A stretch of DNA of 30,833 nt from assembly GCA_964615795.1 (NCBI GenBank), contig CAZTQR010000035.1:1-30833 (forward strand), read 5' to 3'. This DNA is from JADJAH01 sp964615795 (lineage in GTDB: Bacteria; Bacteroidota; Ignavibacteria; Tepidaquicellales; Tepidaquicellaceae). Positions 7,103 through 16,566 of the stretch are shown here, piece by piece (positions within the stretch are counted from its first letter, which is position 1; each line of letters opens with the position of its first letter). The notes beneath the pieces are model-generated. The model ran no database searches. It had not been told where the DNA came from and worked only from the letters and a program-made list of their open reading frames with translations. Made by a program: the position numbers and the translations under genes.

Positions 7103-8170
7103 TTGAAAAAGAAGATCAGAAATATCGCAATAGGACTGATAGCCTTAGCTTTGCTGGGTTTTATGATCGTGCCCAAGATCCTCTCTGACAAAAACAAACA
7201 GCAGGGAGACGGCCGGCCGCCGCAGGACCAGGTACTGCAGGTGGAAGCATTTGTTGTAAAGGCAAAGGATGCAGAGAACACTCTTCAAACGGTGGGAACA
7301 GTCGTTGCAAACGAAGAGGTGGAGATACGCAGTGAACTGGCTAGAAAGATCACAGGCATTTATTTCAAAGAGGGCGCTTTCGTGGGCAAGGGCAAACTCC
7401 TGTTTAAGCTCGATGATTCCGACCTGCTTGCACAGCTTCGCAAGCTTGAGCTGGACGAGGAACTTCAGGTGAAACAGGCCGAAAAGGAAAGTCTGTTACT
7501 TGAGAAAGGACTTATTACCGCAGATGAATATGACATCAGGCTTACGAATATTGAAAAGATCAGAGCCGACATTGAACTTGTAAGCATCAATCTCGATAAG
7601 ACGGAGATCGTCTCACCTTTGTCGGGAATAGCAGGGTTCAGGAATGTCAGTACTGGCAGTTTTGTGAACAACACAGTTCCTCTTACAACCGTTAAGGACA
7701 TCAGCAAGGTAAAAGTTGATTTCAGTGTACCGGAAAAGTACATGAATGAATTCAGCAAGGGCCAGCAGATAGGTTTCAGCGTTGAGGGCTTCGACGAGGA
7801 GTTCTCAGGTACAGTGGTTTCATATGATCCTCAGATCAGGGAAAATACCAGAAGCCTTGTTCTCAGGGCAATTGCAGGCAATCCGGGCGGTAAGCTTCTT
7901 CCCGGTTCTTTCGTGAAAGTCAACCTCCGGCTAAGCATAGATCCCAACGCAATTCAGATCCCGACTGAGGCTGTGGTGCCAAAGCAGAAAGGCCAGAGCG
8001 TATTCATTATGAAAGACGGCTCAGCAAAGTCTGTTGATATTGAACTGTCCGGAAGGAATGAAAGATACGTTACTGTGTCATCCGGTCTCAGCGAAGGTGA
8101 TACCGTGATTGTAACAAACATATTGCGTTTAAGGGACAACAGCAAAGTAAAGCCCGTGAAGGTCTTCTGA
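7103..8170 (+). CDS. RND efflux periplasmic adaptor subunit (membrane fusion protein)
   Basis: This periplasmic adaptor links an inner-membrane RND pump to an outer-membrane channel. From TTG at 7103 it has 355 residues. MKKKIRNIAIGLIALALLGF is an N-terminal membrane anchor. Next come a barrel-sandwich half (VVANEEVEIRSELARKITGI, then FVGKGKLLFKLDD), a short helical hairpin (about residues 110-170) and the returning half (KTEIVSPLSGIAGFRNVSTG). Beta-barrel and membrane-proximal domains follow (DISKVKVDFSVPE, IQIPTEAVVPKQKG). The frame is open further upstream, to 7010, but that would run the palindrome into the protein and prepend residues with no family match, so I prefer TTG 7103. The pump gene follows after 3 nt. 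Confidence 0.9.
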   Translation: MKKKIRNIAIGLIALALLGFMIVPKILSDKNKQQGDGRPPQDQVLQVEAFVVKAKDAENTLQTVGTVVANEEVEIRSELARKITGIYFKEGAFVGKGKLLFKLDDSDLLAQLRKLELDEELQVKQAEKESLLLEKGLITADEYDIRLTNIEKIRADIELVSINLDKTEIVSPLSGIAGFRNVSTGSFVNNTVPLTTVKDISKVKVDFSVPEKYMNEFSKGQQIGFSVEGFDEEFSGTVVSYDPQIRENTRSLVLRAIAGNPGGKLLPGSFVKVNLRLSIDPNAIQIPTEAVVPKQKGQSVFIMKDGSAKSVDIELSGRNERYVTVSSGLSEGDTVIVTNILRLRDNSKVKPVKVF

Positions 8171-8173
8171 CAC

Positions 8174-11100
8174 ATGAGCTTGTCTTCAGTCAACATACAG
8201 CGGCCCGTACTATCACTTGTACTTTCTATTGTACTCGTTCTGTTCGGACTCGTCGGACTCTTTAATCTTGAAGTAAGGGAGTATCCGAACATTGATCCGC
8301 CGATCGTAACTGTCTCGACCACATATCCCGGAGCAAACTCTGACGTTATTGAAGCACAGATCACTGAGCCTCTTGAACAGTCAATAAACGGTATTGACGG
8401 GATCAGGATCATGTCAAGCACGAGCCGTGAACAGCAAAGCAATATCTCGGTGGAGTTTGTGCTGGACAAAGACATTGATGCCGCGGCAAATGATGTGCGG
8501 GACAGGGTTGCAAGGGTGCTCAGGCAGCTTCCTGCGGGAATTGACAATCCGGTGGTTGAAAAAGCGGATGCCGATGCCACACCCATCATTATAGTTTTTG
8601 TTAAAAGTGAAACAAGGAGCATACTTGAAGTTAACGAGATCGCACAGAATGTAATTGCCGAGAGAATTCAGACAATTCGGGGAGTGAGTTCCACGAGGCT
8701 GTTCGGAGAGAAGAAGTTCTCGATGCGTGTGAGGATGGATCCTGACAAGCTCACTGCTTACGGGCTTTCGCCGGTGGATATTCAGAATGCGCTGAGAAGG
8801 GAGAATGCGGAACTTCCTTCAGGCAGAGTTGAAGGCGATAAGACCGAACTTACTATTCGTACGTTCGGCAGGCTTTCAACCCCGGATGAGTTCAACAACA
8901 TAATAGTCAAACAATCAGACGGTGGAGTTGTAAGACTCAGCGATATCGGATATTCGGAGTACGCTGCGGAGAACGAAAGAAATGAGGTCCGCGGGAAGGG
9001 GACGATAGGCGTGACCGTAGCAATACTTCCTCAGCCCGGCGCAAATGTGCTTCAGATATCGGATGATTTCAGAAGCAGGTTTGAAGAGATCAAGAAGGAA
9101 CTTCCTCCCGACATCAATGCAGAGCTGATCTATGACTTTTCAACTTTTGTAAGAAAGACCGTAACGGAGGTCGAAGAAACGATCTTCATTGCCTTCGGCC
9201 TTGTGGTGATGATCATTTTTCTCTTCCTTCGGGACTGGAGATCCACACTCATTCCCGTCGTTGCAATTCCTGTCTCGATCATCGCCACATTCTTCATAAT
9301 GTACATTGTCGGATACTCGATCAATGTGCTTACATTGTTCGGAATAATACTGGCGATAGGAATGGTGTGCGATGATGCGATCGTAGTGCTTGAAAACATC
9401 TATACAAAGATCGAGCACGGGATGGATCCCATACAGGCCGCTTTCAAGGGATCCAAAGAGATCTACTTTGCGGTGATCTCTACCACAATCTCGCTGGCGG
9501 CTGTCTTTCTTCCCATCATGTTTCTGGAAGGGCTTACAGGAAGGCTCTTCAGGGAATTTGCAGTGGTTATTTCCGGCTCTGTGATCATATCTGCATTTGT
9601 AGCGCTAACGTTAAGCCCGATGCTCAGCTCAAGGCTTCTGAAAGTTCATGAGCCGCACTGGTTTTACAGAGTTACCGAACCGTTCTATGAATGGCTTACA
9701 AGAGCTTACAGAGATTCTCTTGCTTCATTCATGAAGATGAGATGGTTAAGCATTCTGATAATGATTGTCGTCAGTGCATTGATCGTACTTCTTGACCGCA
9801 CGCTCAAGACTGAGCTGGCACCGTTTGAAGACCGTTCTAATCTTCGCGTTTCACTTACTGCGCCGGAAGGATCTTCATTTGAATTTACCAACAGATATAT
9901 CAGAGAGATCGGTCAATATGTTATTGATTCCATACCTGAAGCCAGATTTCCCGTTGAGATTGTCGCCGGAGGAGGAAGCCCTGCAGTGAACACCGGCGTT
10001 GTGAACATTTATCTGAAAGAGCCGGAAGAAAGAACTAAGCCGGTTGATGCCGTGATGAAAAAACTCTCTTCCGTGATGGGTCAATTCACCGGCGTAAGAT
10101 CATCGGTCTCACAGCCGCCCACTATCGGCTCAAGGTTTGGCGGCTTGCCTGTGCAGTTTGTGATAATGTCTCAGGATTTTGACAAACTTGTAGAGGTGCT
10201 CCCCAGGTTTCTTGAAGAGGCCAACAAGGATCCCAGGCTTCAGTTTGTAGATGCGAACCTCAAAGTGAATAAACCCGAAATTACTCTGACTATAGACAGA
10301 GACAGAGCGGCAGACCTGGGCGTATCGGTTGAAGATGTAGGCAGGACTTTGCAGATCGCTTTTGGCGGAGAGAGAATGGGCTACTTCCTCAGAGACGGAA
10401 AACAGTATCAGGTGATCGGTCAGCTCGATAAAGAATTCCGGAATGATCCTGCTGATCTGGAAAAACTTTATGTGAAGAATTCATCCGGTGACATGATCAC
10501 TCTTGCCAGCCTGGTAAAGCTTGAAGAGCAATCTGTTCCCACTTCACGGTTCAGGTACAACAGGAATTCTTCTGCAACCATAACCGCAGGAACAAAGCCC
10601 GGATTCACGCTCGGAGACGGAAATGCCGCCATGAAAGAGATTGCGGGCCGGGTACTCGGTGAAAGCTTCTCAACCGATTTTACCGGCCAGTCGAAAGATT
10701 ACGAAGAGAGCTCTTCCAGTTTGCTTTTGGTTTTCTTCTTCGCCATTGTACTAATTTATCTCGTGCTTTCTGCGCAGTTTGAAAGTTTCATTGACCCGTT
10801 CATCATAATCCTGACCGTACCTCTTGCCGTTGCAGGTGCACTCATTTCGCTTTGGTACTTCGATATGACAATGAACATTTTCAGCCAGATCGGAATGGTG
10901 ATGCTTATAGGACTTGTAACCAAGAATGCGATTCTCATAGTTGAATTTGCCAATCAGATCAAGGCAACAGGAGTTGACAAGGTCAGGGCCGTGCAGGAAT
11001 CTGCAGTAAGAAGATTCAGGCCTATTCTCATGACAAGCCTTTCCACCATCCTGGGCATCCTGCCCATTGCACTCGGTTTTGGCGCAGGGAGCAGAAGATC

Positions 11101-11272
11101 GCTTGGAATTGCCGTGGTCGGCGGACTCATTTTCTCAGGCATTCTGACACTCTACATTGTCCCTGCGATTTATTCATATCTCTCGAGAAAAGCTGTTGAA
11201 GATTTTCCTGAGGAGGACGAATCTGTTCCTTCCATCAGTTCAGCCCCCGGGCTGGACCCTCTGCCCGACTGA
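8174..11272 (+). CDS. RND-family efflux pump, AcrB/HAE1-type inner-membrane transporter
   Basis: This 1032-residue proton-driven multidrug transporter has family-typical length and the usual repeat: 1 + 5 membrane helices, a large periplasmic loop, then 1 + 5 helices and a second loop. The start SLSSVNIQRPVLSLVLSIVL carries the amphipathic N-terminus and first helix. Proton-relay aspartates are in IGMVCDDAIVVLEN (D400, D401), and the TM10 lysine is in LIGLVTKNAILIVEFANQ. The FLFLRDWRSTLIP segment precedes TM3-type helices. Drug-type substrates are inferred from the HAE1 class rather than the heavy-metal class. It is transcribed with the adaptor 3 nt upstream. No TolC-type outer-membrane gene and no regulator gene are adjacent, so both must be encoded elsewhere. 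Confidence 0.95.
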   Translation: MSLSSVNIQRPVLSLVLSIVLVLFGLVGLFNLEVREYPNIDPPIVTVSTTYPGANSDVIEAQITEPLEQSINGIDGIRIMSSTSREQQSNISVEFVLDKDIDAAANDVRDRVARVLRQLPAGIDNPVVEKADADATPIIIVFVKSETRSILEVNEIAQNVIAERIQTIRGVSSTRLFGEKKFSMRVRMDPDKLTAYGLSPVDIQNALRRENAELPSGRVEGDKTELTIRTFGRLSTPDEFNNIIVKQSDGGVVRLSDIGYSEYAAENERNEVRGKGTIGVTVAILPQPGANVLQISDDFRSRFEEIKKELPPDINAELIYDFSTFVRKTVTEVEETIFIAFGLVVMIIFLFLRDWRSTLIPVVAIPVSIIATFFIMYIVGYSINVLTLFGIILAIGMVCDDAIVVLENIYTKIEHGMDPIQAAFKGSKEIYFAVISTTISLAAVFLPIMFLEGLTGRLFREFAVVISGSVIISAFVALTLSPMLSSRLLKVHEPHWFYRVTEPFYEWLTRAYRDSLASFMKMRWLSILIMIVVSALIVLLDRTLKTELAPFEDRSNLRVSLTAPEGSSFEFTNRYIREIGQYVIDSIPEARFPVEIVAGGGSPAVNTGVVNIYLKEPEERTKPVDAVMKKLSSVMGQFTGVRSSVSQPPTIGSRFGGLPVQFVIMSQDFDKLVEVLPRFLEEANKDPRLQFVDANLKVNKPEITLTIDRDRAADLGVSVEDVGRTLQIAFGGERMGYFLRDGKQYQVIGQLDKEFRNDPADLEKLYVKNSSGDMITLASLVKLEEQSVPTSRFRYNRNSSATITAGTKPGFTLGDGNAAMKEIAGRVLGESFSTDFTGQSKDYEESSSSLLLVFFFAIVLIYLVLSAQFESFIDPFIIILTVPLAVAGALISLWYFDMTMNIFSQIGMVMLIGLVTKNAILIVEFANQIKATGVDKVRAVQESAVRRFRPILMTSLSTILGILPIALGFGAGSRRSLGIAVVGGLIFSGILTLYIVPAIYSYLSRKAVEDFPEEDESVPSISSAPGLDPLPD

Positions 11273-11356
11273 CCTTAGGTAACTTTTTCCGGTGTGAATC
11301 GTATCCTGCTGGTAGTTCAATAAGCAATCCTCAATAATCCTGGTATCATTTTGTGT

Positions 11357-12769
11357 ATGAAAATTGCCACAGTGATAATAGCGGTCCTGATTGCGTCAGG
11401 CGCAACGTTCGGACAACTGCCCAACAGCAACATGTACCTGTTCTCGCAAAAGAACTTACATGCTATTCCACCGCAATACATGGCTCCCTGGAGCTATTCA
11501 GCTGTTTGGGGATATGCTGCGCCTGACGGCAGAGAATATGCAATCCTCGGTTGCGGATTGGGTACGGCATTCTATGACGTGACTGACTCTTCAAACGTTC
11601 GAGAAGTCGGCTTCTTTCCCACACCCATAAACTTCTCAAATCCGGACGCAGGTGTTCTTTGGGTTGAAATGAAAGTCCACTCTCACTACGCTTATGTGGT
11701 CTCTGAAGCTGATACGAGCGGCGTGAGAATTTTTGATCTAAGGTACTTGCCGGATTCCGTAAGATATGTGAAAAAGTTCATGGCTCCGGGGCACAGCTCA
11801 ACCCATACGATCTCTCAGGAAGGCCCCTATCTCTACCTCAACGGCGCGAATGCATCGTTCGGGCAGGGGACTGTCGTTCTTGATCTGACTAATGATCCGG
11901 AGAATCCCGTTGTAAGAGGAAGATGGAACACACGATATGTGCATGACAGCAGAGTTCTCAGAGATACGATCTTTGCGATGAACATCAATTCCGGTGACGG
12001 ACAGATAACTGTGATCGATGCCAGGAATAAGGATAGTCTGAGGACGATTACACAATGGCTGAATCTTCCGAACCCGTCGCCTCATAACTGCGCTCTCACA
12101 AGAACAAGGGATTATCTGTATGCAACGGATGAAGTGGGCGCTTTGCCGAGACTTCTGAAGATTTGGGATATCCGCGATCTGGGAAATGTTACGCAGGTTG
12201 GAACCTGGCAACCGACAGGAATCACTACATCAATTGTGCATAACGTGGAGATCTACGGAGATACTGCCGTGATAGCGCACTATACTGCGGGAGTAAGAGT
12301 ACTGAACATTTCAAACCCCGCCTCGCCCGTGGAGATCGGTTGGTATGATACATATCCGCAAAACAACAGTAACAATTATCTTGGATGCTGGGGAGTTTAC
12401 AGGTTGCCGTCGGGTAAGATAATTGCATCCGATATGACCACCGGATTGTATGTGCTGAAGATGGGACAGTCAGTCGGGATAAGCAATTCATCCGGACCGG
12501 CTGATGGTTTTGCCCTGGATCAGAATTACCCGAATCCGTTCAATCCCGCAACAAGCATCAGGTACAGCACCGGAAAGTCTGCCTACGTAAATCTCAAAGT
12601 GTATGATATCCTGGGAAATGAGCTGGCATCGCTTGTAAACGGAAAAGTGCAGGCAGGTAGCCACAGCGTAGACTTCGACGGATCGGATCTTGCTACAGGG
12701 GTTTATTACTATTCGCTTTTTGCAGACGGAGAGAGAGTCGCTACAAAGAGGATGACCCTGATAAAGTGA
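11357..12769 (+). CDS. Choice-of-anchor B family secreted protein with T9SS C-terminal sorting domain
   Basis: The ATG at 11357 gives 470 residues, beginning with a Sec signal peptide (MKIATVIIAVLIASGATFG, likely cut before Q20). The body has LVIVD-like beta repeats, for example GTAFYDVTDSSNVREVGFF, GVRIFDLRYLPDSVRY and LDLTNDPENPVVRGRW. This fits the choice-of-anchor B beta-propeller-like family of surface or secreted proteins of unknown ligand. The last 85 or so residues form a type A T9SS sorting domain: NYPNPFNPATSIRYS, VYDILGNELASLV, ATGVYYYSLFADG and RMTLIK. The protein should cross the outer membrane through the type IX system and be cleaved or anchored there. A TTG 6 nt upstream of the ATG is a less likely start. 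It converges on the aminotransferase gene with a 9-nt gap. Confidence 0.9.
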   Translation: MKIATVIIAVLIASGATFGQLPNSNMYLFSQKNLHAIPPQYMAPWSYSAVWGYAAPDGREYAILGCGLGTAFYDVTDSSNVREVGFFPTPINFSNPDAGVLWVEMKVHSHYAYVVSEADTSGVRIFDLRYLPDSVRYVKKFMAPGHSSTHTISQEGPYLYLNGANASFGQGTVVLDLTNDPENPVVRGRWNTRYVHDSRVLRDTIFAMNINSGDGQITVIDARNKDSLRTITQWLNLPNPSPHNCALTRTRDYLYATDEVGALPRLLKIWDIRDLGNVTQVGTWQPTGITTSIVHNVEIYGDTAVIAHYTAGVRVLNISNPASPVEIGWYDTYPQNNSNNYLGCWGVYRLPSGKIIASDMTTGLYVLKMGQSVGISNSSGPADGFALDQNYPNPFNPATSIRYSTGKSAYVNLKVYDILGNELASLVNGKVQAGSHSVDFDGSDLATGVYYYSLFADGERVATKRMTLIK

Positions 12770-12778
12770 CCGGATTTC

Positions 12779-13978
12779 TTATCTGAAGTTTTTCAGAGCG
12801 GTTGTAAGCGCTATGATGTCATCTTCATTGTTGAACAAGTGCGCCGCTAGCCGAAGGAAACCCTCGCGAAGTGCAATGAAGATGTTCCGGCCTTCAAGGT
12901 ATTTCTGCACTTCCTCATTTCTTGATCTGTCAGTATGAGAGAAGATCAGAATGTTTGATCTGTGCCTCGGTTCAAGGTCCGACTCGACCGTGAACTCCGT
13001 ACCTTCGGTTTCCCGGATAAAAAGATCCTGCAAAGAAAGTATGTGCCGGAAAATGTTTTCCACCCCAAGCTTAAGAAACAGTTCTATTGAGGATTCCATC
13101 CCGATCATTCCCAAAGTGTTCGGTGTGGAATTTTCATAAGCTGCGCCGTCATGGCGGAAGTCAAGCTTGTAGTTGAGAAAGTTTTTGAAGTCGTAATTGA
13201 TGGAAGATGTAGCTACGTATGTCGGTTCCACGAGGTGCCTGATCCCGGGAGAAATGTAAGCGAATCCGATCCCGGAAGGAGACATCATCCACTTTTGCCC
13301 GCCTGTTGCAAAGAAGTCAACATTGCTTTTCTTCACATTGACCGGACAAGCTCCTGTTGACTGAATCGCATCAACCAGAAGCATGCATCCGTACTTCCTG
13401 CAGATGCGTGATACAGAGTCAAGATCGTTGCGGAAACCGAGAAACTCTACAGAACTGATCGCAAGCACTTTTGCATTGTTCCCGGCAATGGTCCTTTCTA
13501 TATCATCCTCGAGTATCTTACCGTTGTCTGAAGGGATCATCGCAATTTTTATCCCTCTTAACCTCTCCTGATTCATTATTGAATACGGTATCGAAGGAAA
13601 CTCGGAATCGGCGAATGCTATGCAGTCTCCGGCCTGAAGCTTCACACCGTTTGAGAAAATGTTGATGCCGTGTGTAGTGCTTCCGGTGATTATTATGTCA
13701 TTCGTGTCTGCGCCAATCAGCTCTGCGCATTTTGTCTTCAGGGTTTCAGCGATCCGGTAGTTGAACAGACTGAGATTCTTATTCGTGAAAGTGAACTCAT
13801 CTATGAAGCTGATCAGCCTTCGCCTGGTTTCAAGCGAGTACTGGGAATAGTGTGCGGAATCAAGATAAGTGCAGGACTCAACTATCGGAAAGAGCTTTCT
13901 TGCATCTTCAAAACTGTTTACGGTTTCGATCAGATTTTCTGCGGCTGTTGCCGTCTCCAATTTTTCAAGATCATTCAT
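12779..13978 (-). CDS. Class V (fold type I) PLP-dependent aminotransferase, cysteine-desulfurase-like
   Basis: This 399-residue cytoplasmic protein has the class V aminotransferase pattern: YLDSAHYSQYS at the N-terminus, ITGSTTHGINIFS binding the cofactor phosphate, LLVDAIQSTGA with the pyridine-binding D203, and FFATGGQKWMMSPSGIGF with the predicted Schiff-base K229. The C-terminal end ALREGFLRLAAHLFNNEDDI matches the family's LRxSPHxYNTxxDI block. There is no cysteine at the position of the active-site cysteine of SufS/IscS desulfurases, so it is more likely an aminotransferase, lyase or epimerase-like enzyme than a persulfide donor. Substrate unknown. Its ATG follows the TGA of the lytic transglycosylase gene with no spacer (stop 13979-13981, start 13976-13978), indicating translational coupling. 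Confidence 0.87.
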   Translation of the reverse strand: MNDLEKLETATAAENLIETVNSFEDARKLFPIVESCTYLDSAHYSQYSLETRRRLISFIDEFTFTNKNLSLFNYRIAETLKTKCAELIGADTNDIIITGSTTHGINIFSNGVKLQAGDCIAFADSEFPSIPYSIMNQERLRGIKIAMIPSDNGKILEDDIERTIAGNNAKVLAISSVEFLGFRNDLDSVSRICRKYGCMLLVDAIQSTGACPVNVKKSNVDFFATGGQKWMMSPSGIGFAYISPGIRHLVEPTYVATSSINYDFKNFLNYKLDFRHDGAAYENSTPNTLGMIGMESSIELFLKLGVENIFRHILSLQDLFIRETEGTEFTVESDLEPRHRSNILIFSHTDRSRNEEVQKYLEGRNIFIALREGFLRLAAHLFNNEDDIIALTTALKNFR

Positions 13979-15034
13979 TCACTTCTTCTTTGATTTTTTC
14001 TTCTGCTTGGGTTGCTTTGTCTGCTCAGGTTCTTTCAGATTGCTTTCAAACATTTTCTTGTATGCGTCATAATAGAACATGATGCTGTTCACATAATTGT
14101 ACGGCTCCTTCCAGTTGTCAAGCGAACCGTAGGGTGGCCTCTTTGAATCAGGCCAGACGAGGGCGTGAATTGAATCTTCCTTTGACGAAAGGAAAGGATA
14201 CGCTTCTTTCACGTTATCCCACTGCTTGTAATCCTTTCCGAAATACGCGGTGATCGTCATGGCGTCTATCACTCTGCCGAGTCCCGCATTGTAAGCGGCA
14301 AGCGCGAATTTGTATTTCTCATCGCCGAATTCCCTGAACTGAGACACCAGTGCTGCGTAGTAGTAGATGCCTGCTATCAGGTTGTTCTTGGGATTTCTCG
14401 TGTCGTCAAGGTCAAGAGTGTTCTGAAGGCTCTCGCCTGTCCGGGGCATTAACTGCATGAGTCCGAATGCTCCTGCATGCGACCTTGCGTTTGCATTGAA
14501 ATAGGATTCCTGCCTGATTATCGCCAGAATAAGCCGCCAGTCAATCTTGTAAAGGTTACATTCCTGAACTATCACATCTCCAAGTTCCTTAACAAGATTT
14601 TCCACATTGCCGAGCTTGAACTCTTTGCTTACGTTTTGGATCTTGTCGGAGATCCTCTCGAGATCCCGGGCATTGATGTTCTTTGCGGTCTGGTGAAAAT
14701 TGCTGTTGGATGTGAACAGGTCAAGCAGTGTGTTCCAGTCTCTGAAAAGGTTCTCTACATATTCGTTGTTCCTGAAAGACCTCTCGCTCAGCAGTTTTTC
14801 AAGAGATTCTCCGCTGACACTGCTGCTTCCCGAAGGCGAGATCACATTATTGTCTTCAATTCCGCCCGTAATTTCGCTCTTGCCCGAGGAAACTGCTGAT
14901 GATGATTCCTTTATGGAGTATATTGCAAGAAGTGTGAGTATTAAGCCGGATACCACGAGAAACCAGATGTTTCCATGATTCCCTGATGCATGACTTATTT
15001 GCTCCTGATATTCTGCTTCCAGCGTGTGATCCAT
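13979..15034 (-). CDS. Membrane-anchored lytic murein transglycosylase (SLT domain)
   Basis: This 351-residue cell-wall enzyme cleaves the glycan strand between MurNAc and GlcNAc with anhydro-MurNAc formation. A short cytoplasmic N-terminus is followed by one membrane helix (IWFLVVSGLILTLLAIYS, about 23-40), a Ser-rich linker, a helical region (80-150) and the SLT domain. The catalytic glutamate is predicted at E176 in AIIRQESYFNANARS. Family motifs GAFGLMQLMP and ALAAYNAGLGRV follow. The C-terminus ends in a Lys/Gln-rich tail (PKQKKKSKKK). The family includes MltC/MltF/Slt-type proteins; I would not assign one symbol. It is the first gene of a two-gene unit with the class V aminotransferase. 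The promoter lies in the 202-nt divergent region shared with tig. Confidence 0.92.
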   Translation of the reverse strand: MDHTLEAEYQEQISHASGNHGNIWFLVVSGLILTLLAIYSIKESSSAVSSGKSEITGGIEDNNVISPSGSSSVSGESLEKLLSERSFRNNEYVENLFRDWNTLLDLFTSNSNFHQTAKNINARDLERISDKIQNVSKEFKLGNVENLVKELGDVIVQECNLYKIDWRLILAIIRQESYFNANARSHAGAFGLMQLMPRTGESLQNTLDLDDTRNPKNNLIAGIYYYAALVSQFREFGDEKYKFALAAYNAGLGRVIDAMTITAYFGKDYKQWDNVKEAYPFLSSKEDSIHALVWPDSKRPPYGSLDNWKEPYNYVNSIMFYYDAYKKMFESNLKEPEQTKQPKQKKKSKKK

Positions 15035-15176
15035 TTTGTGCGAAAACTTAGCTATTAAGCCGTTCTATTACAATTACAATGTGACGCATCAGATTGTCCG
15101 GGATTATGGCACTGCCCTCAGATTCAGTTTGATCCATTGAGCAGAGCTGTGAATGCATCGGAATAGGGAAAATTCC

Positions 15177-15205
15177 TTGTTAGTTCCTGCCTTATTGAGT
15201 AATTT
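15177..15205 (+). promoter_or_regulatory. Possible promoter for the tig-clpP-glycosyltransferase run
   Basis: TTGTTA (15177-15182) and TAATTT (15200-15205) are separated by 17 nt, a plausible sigma70-type pair. The same bases fit the looser Bacteroidota pattern (TTG upstream, TA-N2-TTyx downstream). Position about 30 nt before the tig start. Sequence pattern only. Confidence 0.3.
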
Positions 15206-15236
15206 CAGCGTTTAGAATAATCAACAAACACTCAAG

Positions 15237-16529
15237 TTGGACACCAAGCTGACCGATCTTGAAGGTTCCAGAAAACAGCTGGAATCTTCGCTTACGTATG
15301 ATGAACTGAAGCCTCATTTTGAGAAGGCTTTGTTTGAATTCAGCAAAAAAGCAGTTGAGCCCGGATTTCGCAAGGGTAAGGTTCCTATGAACATAATCAG
15401 AAAGAAATACGGCGACAGCATTGAATACAGTTCCCTGGAAGACATTGCCGGTGACATTTTCAGCGATTTTCTTGGTTCGGAAGGTGAAAGCCTTCGCATC
15501 CTCGGAAGCCCCGTAATAACTGACCTCGACTATAAGCCGAAAGAGTCACTAAATATCAAGATCGAGTTTGAAGTTTTGCCGGAGATCAAGGAAGTCATTT
15601 ACAAGGGCCTTGAGCTGGAGAAAACAAAATATGAGCTTGACGAATCACTGGTTGATGATGAGATCAAGTATCACAGGTTCCGCAAAGCGACGCATGAAAT
15701 TGACGGGCAGGCGCTTGATGATCAGTACATAATCACGGTTGATCTTCAGAATCTTGATGAAGCCGGAAACATTCTGCTCGGTGAATCCCAAAAGGGGATG
15801 ACAGTTTACCTTGGTAATGAGCAGATCTATCCCGAATTCAGAGATGCTTTCCGTGGAATAAGGGAAGGCGAAACAAGAATTGTCGATTCAACAAATGCGG
15901 AAGGAAAACCGAAGAAAGTCAAGGTGACGTGTACAAAAGTTGAGAAGATAGTGCTACCGGAGATGACGCCGGAGTTCTTCAAAGAAGTGACCGGAAAGGA
16001 AGAGCTTAATACGGAAGAAGAGTTCAGGAGTGAGATCAGAAGCGAGCTCCAGAAGATCTACGACGGCATTGCAGAAAGGAAGTTCAGAAACGACGTGATG
16101 GAAGAACTGGTAAGAATGAATGATGTCTCGGCTCCGGAAGTCCTTGTCGATTCCGTACTCTCAAATGTCATACATGATTACAGGTCACAGTTCCAGGGAA
16201 AGAATCTTCCGAAGGATTTCGACGCGGAAACCTTCCGGAAAGAAAGAAGGCCTGATGCGATCATGTCTGCAAAGTGGATGCTGATCAGGGACAGGTTGGT
16301 TGAACTGGAAAATCTGGAGGTAAGCGATGACGACTACATGAATCTTGCAGAAAAGGAAGCAGGAAGGTACGGGATACCGGCCGGCAAAATACTGGAACTG
16401 CTGAAAAAAGATGATAACATCTCCGGAAAGCTTCTTACAGACAAGGTGATAGATATTGTTGAACGAAATGCGAACGTAAAAGAGAAAGTTGAGAAAAAGT
16501 CAGCCGAGTCTGAAGACAAGCACTCCTGA
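15237..16529 (+). CDS. tig: Trigger factor (ribosome-associated chaperone, FKBP-type PPIase)
   Basis: Trigger factor docks at the ribosomal exit tunnel and shields nascent chains. At 430 residues the length is normal. The N-terminal ribosome-binding domain contains FSKKAVEPGFRKGKVPMNII, which matches the family's GFRxGKxP signature loop. An FKBP-like middle domain follows (about 150-245, YLGNEQIYPEFRDAFRGIREGE). The C-terminal helical arm region (EEFRSEIRSELQKIYDG onward) ends in a charged tail. The start is TTG at 15237 (DTKLTDLEGSRKQLESSL); no ATG lies nearby upstream in frame. clpP follows, giving the common tig-clpP arrangement, but clpX is missing from the expected next position. Confidence 0.93.
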   Translation: MDTKLTDLEGSRKQLESSLTYDELKPHFEKALFEFSKKAVEPGFRKGKVPMNIIRKKYGDSIEYSSLEDIAGDIFSDFLGSEGESLRILGSPVITDLDYKPKESLNIKIEFEVLPEIKEVIYKGLELEKTKYELDESLVDDEIKYHRFRKATHEIDGQALDDQYIITVDLQNLDEAGNILLGESQKGMTVYLGNEQIYPEFRDAFRGIREGETRIVDSTNAEGKPKKVKVTCTKVEKIVLPEMTPEFFKEVTGKEELNTEEEFRSEIRSELQKIYDGIAERKFRNDVMEELVRMNDVSAPEVLVDSVLSNVIHDYRSQFQGKNLPKDFDAETFRKERRPDAIMSAKWMLIRDRLVELENLEVSDDDYMNLAEKEAGRYGIPAGKILELLKKDDNISGKLLTDKVIDIVERNANVKEKVEKKSAESEDKHS

Positions 16530-16566
16530 CTTCCCAAAATCCGAAACAAAAAAACCTCATATCTTA

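Noticed and set aside
12779..13978. Cysteine desulfurase (SufS/IscS)
   Set aside because: The active-site cysteine region is replaced by ALREGFLRLAAHLF, and no Fe-S assembly genes are near.
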